In this document: piece after piece, positions 20,851 through 26,025 of the stretch
Numbering within the stretch: the first letter of the stretch is position 1
Layout of the letters: each line of letters starts with the position of its first letter
Source of the DNA: Bog-473 sp035551835
GTDB lineage: Bacteria; Actinomycetota; Acidimicrobiia; Acidimicrobiales; RAAP-2
Assembly (NCBI GenBank): GCA_035551835.1
Contig: DASZMN010000129.1
Coordinates: 1 to 26,025 of the forward strand
Length of the DNA stretch: 26,025 nucleotides
Direction of reading: 5' to 3'
The notes under the pieces: generated by a model
Database searches by the model: none
The model's input: the letters and a program-made list of their open reading frames with translations, nothing else
Told to the model about the DNA's origin: nothing
Program-made: the position numbers and the translations under genes

Positions 20851-22602
20851 CTAGTGCGGCAAAAAGAGCAGCGTGGCGTGGTTGGCGAACTCGATGAGCG
20901 GTTGCGGCCAGAAGCCGAACAGCACCGTGGCCCCGGTGCACAGGCCGATGGCCAGGGCGGCCAGGACCGGCACGTCGACCGCCTCGGGCTCGGCCGGCGC
21001 GGCCTCGCCCTCGTCCGCCAACAAGATCTGCTCGTTCAGCGTGGTGATGCCGCCCGAGACCGCGGCCGGGGAGCCCCAGTCCGGCGGCGCCGTGTCCACC
21101 CCGACGGGCTCGGCGATCTCGATCAGGCCGCCCGCGGTCATGGCCGACGGCAGACTCAGCCCACCCGAGCCAGCCGTCCCACCCTCGGGCTCGCCGAGAC
21201 CGCCCGCCGAGTACATCAGCACGGCGACCCGGAGGTAGAAGTAGGCCGCCACCACGGCCGTGACCATGGCGATCGCGGCGAGCGGGATTGCGGCATGGAG
21301 CGAAAGACCGTTTGGCACGGTGCTGTTGGAATCGATCGCCGCGAAGACCACCTGCACCTTGGCCCACAGGCCGGTGGTGAACGGCGCGCCCGCCTGCGCG
21401 AGCAGGAGCACCGCGAACGCGAGGGTGAGGACGGGCTGGCGCCCGGCCAGGCCTCGGTAGCGCGACAGGTCGTGGTCGCCGTCGCCGGCGCGGCCGAGCA
21501 GCGTCACGACCGCGAAGCTGCCGATCGTCATGAGCATGTAGGCAAAGAGGTAGTACAGCGCGGCGCTCACGCCACGCGTGGTACCGGCGACGACGCCGAG
21601 CAGGATGAACCCGGCGTGGTTGATCGACGAGTAGGCCAGCATGCGTTTCACGTCACGCTGGCGAAGGGCCACGAAGGCACCGAGCACCAGGGACAGCACG
21701 GCCAGGCCGTAGATGATCGGGCGCCAGTCGGTCGACACCACGCCGAAGGCGGAGAACAGGACGCGCAGCATGGCGGCGAACGCGCCAGCCTTGGCCACGG
21801 CGGCCATGAAGCCGGTCACCGGTGACGGCGCCCCCTGGTAGACGTCCGGCGTCCACATGTGGAACGGCACCGCGGCGACCTTGAACGCGAAGCCCACCAG
21901 GAGCAACGCCAGCCCCGCCAGGAGGAGCCCGTTCGACAACACGACGTTCTTGGACAGGAAGTCGGCGATCTGGGTCAGGTTGGTCGACCCGGTCGCACCG
22001 TAGGTGAGGGCGATCCCGTACACGAAGATGGCCGAGGAGAAACCGCCGAGGATGAAGTACTTCAGCGCCGCCTCGCCCGAAGCCGCCCGTCGGTAGTTGA
22101 ACGCCGTGAGGACGTAGAGGGCGATCGAGAGGATCTCCAGGCCGAGGAAGACGATGATCAGGTCGTTCGCCATGGCCATCAACATGGCGCCCGAGGCGGA
22201 CACCATCGCCAGCACGTGGAATTCCGCGCCCTGCACGCCCTCGCGGCGCAGGTAGCCGTCCGCCACCAGGGCACTGAGCAGCATGGCGATCGACACCAGC
22301 ATGATGAAGAACACGCTGAAGCCGTCCATCACCACTGCTTGCTTGATGTAGGTATGGGCGTGGTGTTGCAGCACGTCCGTCCACTGCCAGATGGCGACAC
22401 CGAGCGCGCCACCCGAGATCACGACCGTCGCCACGGTCGACAGCCCGACCCGCAGCGGCCGCGACACGAGCGAGGCCAGTCCGAGCAGCATGAGGGCGCC
22501 GCCGATCATGATGATCGGCGGCATGATGGACAGCCACCGGATCGGGGGCACCGCGATGGTGTCCGACGCGGTGTGCGTCGTGGCCAGGAGGGTCGCGATC
22601 AC
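20851..22602 (-). CDS. nuoN: NADH-quinone oxidoreductase subunit N
   Basis: 583 residues from GTG 22602, which overlaps the nuoM stop (GTGA) and has GGAGGGG about 6 nt upstream. It is an antiporter-like proton-pumping membrane subunit of complex I with about 14 helices. Functional charges are visible: Glu156 in FLGLEILSIALYVL and Lys241 in FAFKVAAVPFHMW, plus the broken helix motif TPDVYQGAPSPVTGF (251-265). Residues about 468-545 are an extra hydrophilic, Gly/Ala/Glu/Pro-rich loop between the last helices, making the protein longer than most NuoN. It is the last gene of the nuo operon; the hairpin at 20788-20819 follows. Confidence 0.96.
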   Translation of the reverse strand: MIATLLATTHTASDTIAVPPIRWLSIMPPIIMIGGALMLLGLASLVSRPLRVGLSTVATVVISGGALGVAIWQWTDVLQHHAHTYIKQAVVMDGFSVFFIMLVSIAMLLSALVADGYLRREGVQGAEFHVLAMVSASGAMLMAMANDLIIVFLGLEILSIALYVLTAFNYRRAASGEAALKYFILGGFSSAIFVYGIALTYGATGSTNLTQIADFLSKNVVLSNGLLLAGLALLLVGFAFKVAAVPFHMWTPDVYQGAPSPVTGFMAAVAKAGAFAAMLRVLFSAFGVVSTDWRPIIYGLAVLSLVLGAFVALRQRDVKRMLAYSSINHAGFILLGVVAGTTRGVSAALYYLFAYMLMTIGSFAVVTLLGRAGDGDHDLSRYRGLAGRQPVLTLAFAVLLLAQAGAPFTTGLWAKVQVVFAAIDSNSTVPNGLSLHAAIPLAAIAMVTAVVAAYFYLRVAVLMYSAGGLGEPEGGTAGSGGLSLPSAMTAGGLIEIAEPVGVDTAPPDWGSPAAVSGGITTLNEQILLADEGEAAPAEPEAVDVPVLAALAIGLCTGATVLFGFWPQPLIEFANHATLLFLPH

Positions 22603-24143
22603 TTGATCCCCTCCACGCCCTTGACCGCCACCGGCGGTTGGGCATGCCCGGTGGTCGACTCCACGTGTGCGATCAGCTGGTTGACCGAGGGGTTGATCCG
22701 GTCGAGCACCGGCTTGGGGTAGATGCCCAGGAAGACGATCAGGATGATCAGCGGCGCCATCACGGCGCGTTCGAGGAGCGCCAGGTCGCGCGTCTTCTCG
22801 TCGGCCTCTCGGGGCTTGCCGTGGAACACCTGCTGGTACGCCCAGAGGAGGTAGATGGCGGCCACGATCACGCCGAGCACCGCCACCACGGCCCACCAGC
22901 GATGGGTGATGAACGTGCCGGACAGGACGAGGAATTCGCTCACGAAGCCGTTGAGCCCCGGAACGCCGATCGACGCCATCATGACCACGGTGAACACGGC
23001 GGCCAGCACCGGTGCCGCCTTCTGCAGCCCGCGCATCTCACCGGCCTGCCACGACCCTCGGCGCTGGTAGAGGAAGCCGATGAGGATGAACAGCGCGCCC
23101 ACGATCAGCCCGTGGTTCAGCATCAGCAGCACGCCGCCGGCCAGTCCCTGCGTGCTCAGGGCGATCGTGCCCAGCGCGATGAAGCCGATCTGGGCCAGCG
23201 ACGAGTAGGTGACGAGCCGCTTCAGGTCGCGTTGGGCGCACGCCACGATGGCCCCGTAGACGATCCCGATGACCGCCAGCGTGAGCAGGATCGGCGCCAA
23301 GGTGCGGGTGGCCTGGGGAAAGAGGCTCAGGTCGAACCGGATGATGCCGTACGTGCCGATCTTGGCCAGCACCCCCGACAACACCACCGAGCCCTCCTCG
23401 GGCGCCTCGGTGTACGCGTCGGGCGACCAGGTGTGGAGCGGGAAGAGCGGCGCCTTCACGGCGAAGGCGGCGGTGAAGGCGAGGAACAGGAGCACGCCCT
23501 GGGTCCCCGTCAGGTGCGTCTGCATCAGAGGCCCGAGGGAGAACGTGAGGTAGCCGTACTGCGCCTGGTGGATGAAGGCGAGGGCCAGGATGCCGACAAG
23601 CAAGAAGGCCGATCCGAGGAACGTGTAGAGGAAGAACTTGATGGCGGCGTAGGCGCGCCGTTGGTGCCCCCAGCCGGCGATGATGAAGTACGAGGGGACG
23701 AGCGTGAGCTCGAACATGAAGAAGAACACGATCAGGTCGAGCGACAGGAAGCTCCCCATCACCGCCGCCTCGAGCAGCAGCATCCACGCGAAGTAGACCC
23801 GGCTGTTCTCCCGGTTCCGGCCGAGAATGATGGCCAGCGGGAACAGGACCGCGGTGAGGAGCACCAGGAAGATGGAGATCCCGTCCACGCCCAGGTACCA
23901 GTGCACGCCGAGTGAGGTCCCGGTGTAGTCGTGGTCCGAGACCAGCTGGAACCCGCCGTCCTGCACCTTCATGACGACCAGGACGGCAATGGCGAAGCCC
24001 AGCGTCGCCAGCGACGCCAGCAGCGCCAGCGCATAGGTGACCTCGCGGTGCAGCCGGCGGTCGAGGCCGAGCAGGCCGAGCACGGCCGCGGCGATGGCCG
24101 GGATGAGGATCAACAGCGTCAGGAAGGGAACCTCGTGCCTCAT
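22599..24143 (-). CDS. nuoM: NADH-quinone oxidoreductase subunit M
   Basis: 514 residues from ATG 24143, overlapping the nuoL stop by 4 nt (ATGA). It is an antiporter-like proton-pumping subunit in the membrane arm of complex I. The key charges are Glu145 in FFMFELTLVPSYF and Lys230 in FAVKAPLFPLHTW, followed by SPDAYTEAPEEGSVVLSG at the broken helix. About 14 membrane helices fill the chain. Length is normal. Longer frames upstream are shadow sequence of nuoL. Coupled to nuoN by a GTGA overlap. Confidence 0.97.
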   Translation of the reverse strand: MRHEVPFLTLLILIPAIAAAVLGLLGLDRRLHREVTYALALLASLATLGFAIAVLVVMKVQDGGFQLVSDHDYTGTSLGVHWYLGVDGISIFLVLLTAVLFPLAIILGRNRENSRVYFAWMLLLEAAVMGSFLSLDLIVFFFMFELTLVPSYFIIAGWGHQRRAYAAIKFFLYTFLGSAFLLVGILALAFIHQAQYGYLTFSLGPLMQTHLTGTQGVLLFLAFTAAFAVKAPLFPLHTWSPDAYTEAPEEGSVVLSGVLAKIGTYGIIRFDLSLFPQATRTLAPILLTLAVIGIVYGAIVACAQRDLKRLVTYSSLAQIGFIALGTIALSTQGLAGGVLLMLNHGLIVGALFILIGFLYQRRGSWQAGEMRGLQKAAPVLAAVFTVVMMASIGVPGLNGFVSEFLVLSGTFITHRWWAVVAVLGVIVAAIYLLWAYQQVFHGKPREADEKTRDLALLERAVMAPLIILIVFLGIYPKPVLDRINPSVNQLIAHVESTTGHAQPPVAVKGVEGIK

Positions 24144-26025
24144 GCCCACCACGTCCTGCTCAACATGAAGGCGATGATCAGTGCCATCCCGAGCGCGATG
24201 CCCAGCGCATAGTTCCGGGCGTAGCCCGTCTGCAGGCGCCGGGCGGCGGTGCCGGTGAGCTTGGCCAGGTGCGCCGTGCCGTTGACCGCGCCGTCGATGA
24301 TCCGGGCGTCGACCACCCAGGCGAAGAAGGTCGCGAGACGCTGGCTCGGCTTGCCGATGATGGTGTCGTAGAAGTCGTCCCAGTACCAGACGCGCTGTAG
24401 GAACGCGGGCTCGAGCGCTGGCTTGTCCACCGGCGCGCCCCGCCACAGCGAATAGGCGACGATCCCGCCGATCAAGGCGGCGGCCGTGTCGGTCACGGCG
24501 AGAGCCCATTCGGCGGCGCCACTGAGGCTGTCGTTGTAGAGGGTGCCCGAGAACACCGGGGCCAGCCAACTCTCGAGGTCATGGGTGTGCACCCAGGGCA
24601 GGTTGAGCACGCCACCGAAGAAGGCGAAGAAGGCGAGGATCACGAGAGGGGCCCGCATGACCCAGGGCGACTCGTGTGGGGTGTGCAGCGCCGGCTCGCC
24701 CGATGCGCCGACCTTGTCGAATCGCGGCTCGCCGCCGAAGGCGAGGATCTCCAGCCGGCTCATGTAATACGCCGTCAGCACCGCCGTGATCAGGCCGATG
24801 GCCCACAGCGGCTTGTAGTGCGCGAAGGCGTTGTCGAGCACGTCGCCCTTGGCCCAGAAGCCCGACAGCGGTGGGATGCCGGCAATGGCCAGGAACCCCA
24901 CGGTGAACGTGACGGTGGTCCACTTCATGTACCGGCGCAGGGCGCCCATGCGCTTGAGGTCCTGCTCGTCTTGGAGCCCGTGGATGACCGACCCGGCCCC
25001 GAGGAACAGCAGGCCCTTGAAGAAGGCGTGCATCACCATCAGGAAGATGGCCGCGACGTACGCGCCCGAGCCGACGGCCAGCACCATGTAGCCGATCTGC
25101 GAGACGGTGGAGAACGCGAGCACCTTCTTGATGTCCTGCTGCGCACAGGCGATGGTCGCCGCGACGAACGCCGTGACGGCGCCGATGATCGCGATGACCT
25201 CCATCCCGTCGGCGCTCAGGTGCAGGAGCGGGTTCATCCGACACAGCAGGTAGACGCCGGCGGTGACCATGGTGGCCGCGTGGATGAGCGCCGAGACCGG
25301 GGTGGGGCCCTCCATGGCGTCGGGCAACCAGTTGAACAGCGGGATCTGGGCCGACTTGCCGGTCGCGGCAAACAGGAGGAGCAGGACCGCCGCGGTGGCC
25401 GTCCCGCCTCCCAAGTGGGAGAGCTGGCCGAAGACGCCACCACCGGGGCCGCTCTCGTACTGGAGCGTCCCCGTCTTCTCGAAGATGAGGAAGATGGCGA
25501 CGAGGAACCCGGCGTCCCCGATCCGGTTGTAAATGAACGCCTTCTTGCCCGCCGAGGCCGCCGACTCGCGCTCGAACCAGAAGGCCACGAGGAAGTACGA
25601 GCAGACGCCGACGCCCTCCCAGCCCACGAACGTGAGCAGGAGGTTGTTCGCCAGCACCAGCAGGACCATGGAGAAGACGAACAGGTTCAGGTAGATGAAA
25701 AACTTGGTGTAGTCCCGGTCGCTCTTCATGTAGCCGATGGAGTACAGATGGATGAGCGCGCTGACGCCGGTGACGAACATGCACATGGTCATCGACAGCG
25801 GATCGACCAGGGTGCCCACGGGCACGCTGAGGCCGCCGGCGCTGAACCAGGTGAAGTACTCGTGCACCACCACCCGGTGGTCCCCCGGCAATTGGATGAG
25901 CCCGGCCAGCACGATGCAGGCCACGACGAATGCGCCACCCACGGCCGCGGTGCCGACCCAGCCGGCCACCGGGTCGCCCAGGCGGCGCCCGACCGTGACG
26001 AGCACGAGGAAGCCCGCGAGAGGCA
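24140..26025 (-). CDS. nuoL: NADH-quinone oxidoreductase subunit L (N-terminus beyond right edge)
   Basis: About 627 residues are visible. The frame is open to the window edge, with PLAGFLVL before the internal GTG at 26005. That matches the usual NuoL start region, so probably only about ten residues are missing, and 26005 is not the real start. It is the distal proton-pumping subunit of complex I with the long lateral helix at the C-terminus. Markers are FVGWEGVGVCSYFLVAFW with the conserved Glu, AATGKSAQIPLFNWLPDAM with the conserved Lys, and EGPTPVSALIHAATMVTAGVYLL at the broken helix. It overlaps nuoM by 4 nt. The order L-M-N is the standard nuo operon end. Confidence 0.96.
   Translation of the reverse strand, partial: PLAGFLVLVTVGRRLGDPVAGWVGTAAVGGAFVVACIVLAGLIQLPGDHRVVVHEYFTWFSAGGLSVPVGTLVDPLSMTMCMFVTGVSALIHLYSIGYMKSDRDYTKFFIYLNLFVFSMVLLVLANNLLLTFVGWEGVGVCSYFLVAFWFERESAASAGKKAFIYNRIGDAGFLVAIFLIFEKTGTLQYESGPGGGVFGQLSHLGGGTATAAVLLLLFAATGKSAQIPLFNWLPDAMEGPTPVSALIHAATMVTAGVYLLCRMNPLLHLSADGMEVIAIIGAVTAFVAATIACAQQDIKKVLAFSTVSQIGYMVLAVGSGAYVAAIFLMVMHAFFKGLLFLGAGSVIHGLQDEQDLKRMGALRRYMKWTTVTFTVGFLAIAGIPPLSGFWAKGDVLDNAFAHYKPLWAIGLITAVLTAYYMSRLEILAFGGEPRFDKVGASGEPALHTPHESPWVMRAPLVILAFFAFFGGVLNLPWVHTHDLESWLAPVFSGTLYNDSLSGAAEWALAVTDTAAALIGGIVAYSLWRGAPVDKPALEPAFLQRVWYWDDFYDTIIGKPSQRLATFFAWVVDARIIDGAVNGTAHLAKLTGTAARRLQTGYARNYALGIALGMALIIAFMLSRTWWA

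Overview
The window is high-GC DNA whose gene content points to an actinobacterium. The evidence is the ctaE-qcrC-qcrA-qcrB order with a diheme QcrC and a three-helix Rieske protein, an SCO6745-family gene, a HelD/HelR-type ATPase, and many GTG starts with 4-nt stop/start overlaps. Acidimicrobiia is my best guess below phylum level, but the sequence alone does not prove it.

Layout. (1) About 1-2900 is an accessory patch, visibly less GC-rich in its middle. It holds a broken Rhs-core relic at the left edge, a small two-gene unit (HTH protein plus a 58-residue acidic protein) with a perfect palindrome over its start codon, a 104-residue duplicated-motif protein coupled to a 5'-truncated Gly/Ala-rich gene fragment, and an intact tyrosine recombinase. 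It looks like the worn edge of an island abutting core genes. (2) 2994-8011, minus strand, is a tightly overlapping respiratory operon: ctaE, qcrC, qcrA, qcrB, then an SCO6745-family gene that seems to start at a CTG overlapping the qcrB stop. (3) 8099-10459, minus strand, is a HelD/HelR-like RNA polymerase recycling ATPase. (4) 10570-15733, plus strand, is a coupled string: ybjQ, hemE, ferrochelatase, hemY/cgoX-type oxidase and an Lnt-like acyltransferase whose catalytic Cys position is Ser. (5) 15715-16281, minus, is a HAD phosphatase. Divergent from it, 16331-19901 carries a 1042-residue fusion of a ligand-poor metallophosphoesterase-like region with an MprF-like membrane aminoacyl-lipid synthase, then a PPOX flavin-binding protein. 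(6) 19929-20684, minus, is a single-pass membrane protein with a Thr-rich tail. (7) 20851-26025, minus, is the end of a complex I operon, nuoL-nuoM-nuoN, with nuoL running off the right edge.

How the genes fit together. Complex I (NuoLMN), the bcc complex (QcrCAB) and oxidase subunit III (CtaE) are parts of one aerobic electron transport chain. The heme genes supply its cofactor. The Lnt-like protein and the MprF fusion act on envelope lipids and lipoproteins. No tRNA, rRNA or CRISPR array was seen. The most unusual items are the phosphoesterase-like/MprF fusion, the Ser-for-Cys Lnt, the CTG start candidate, and the palindrome-controlled small module at the left end.
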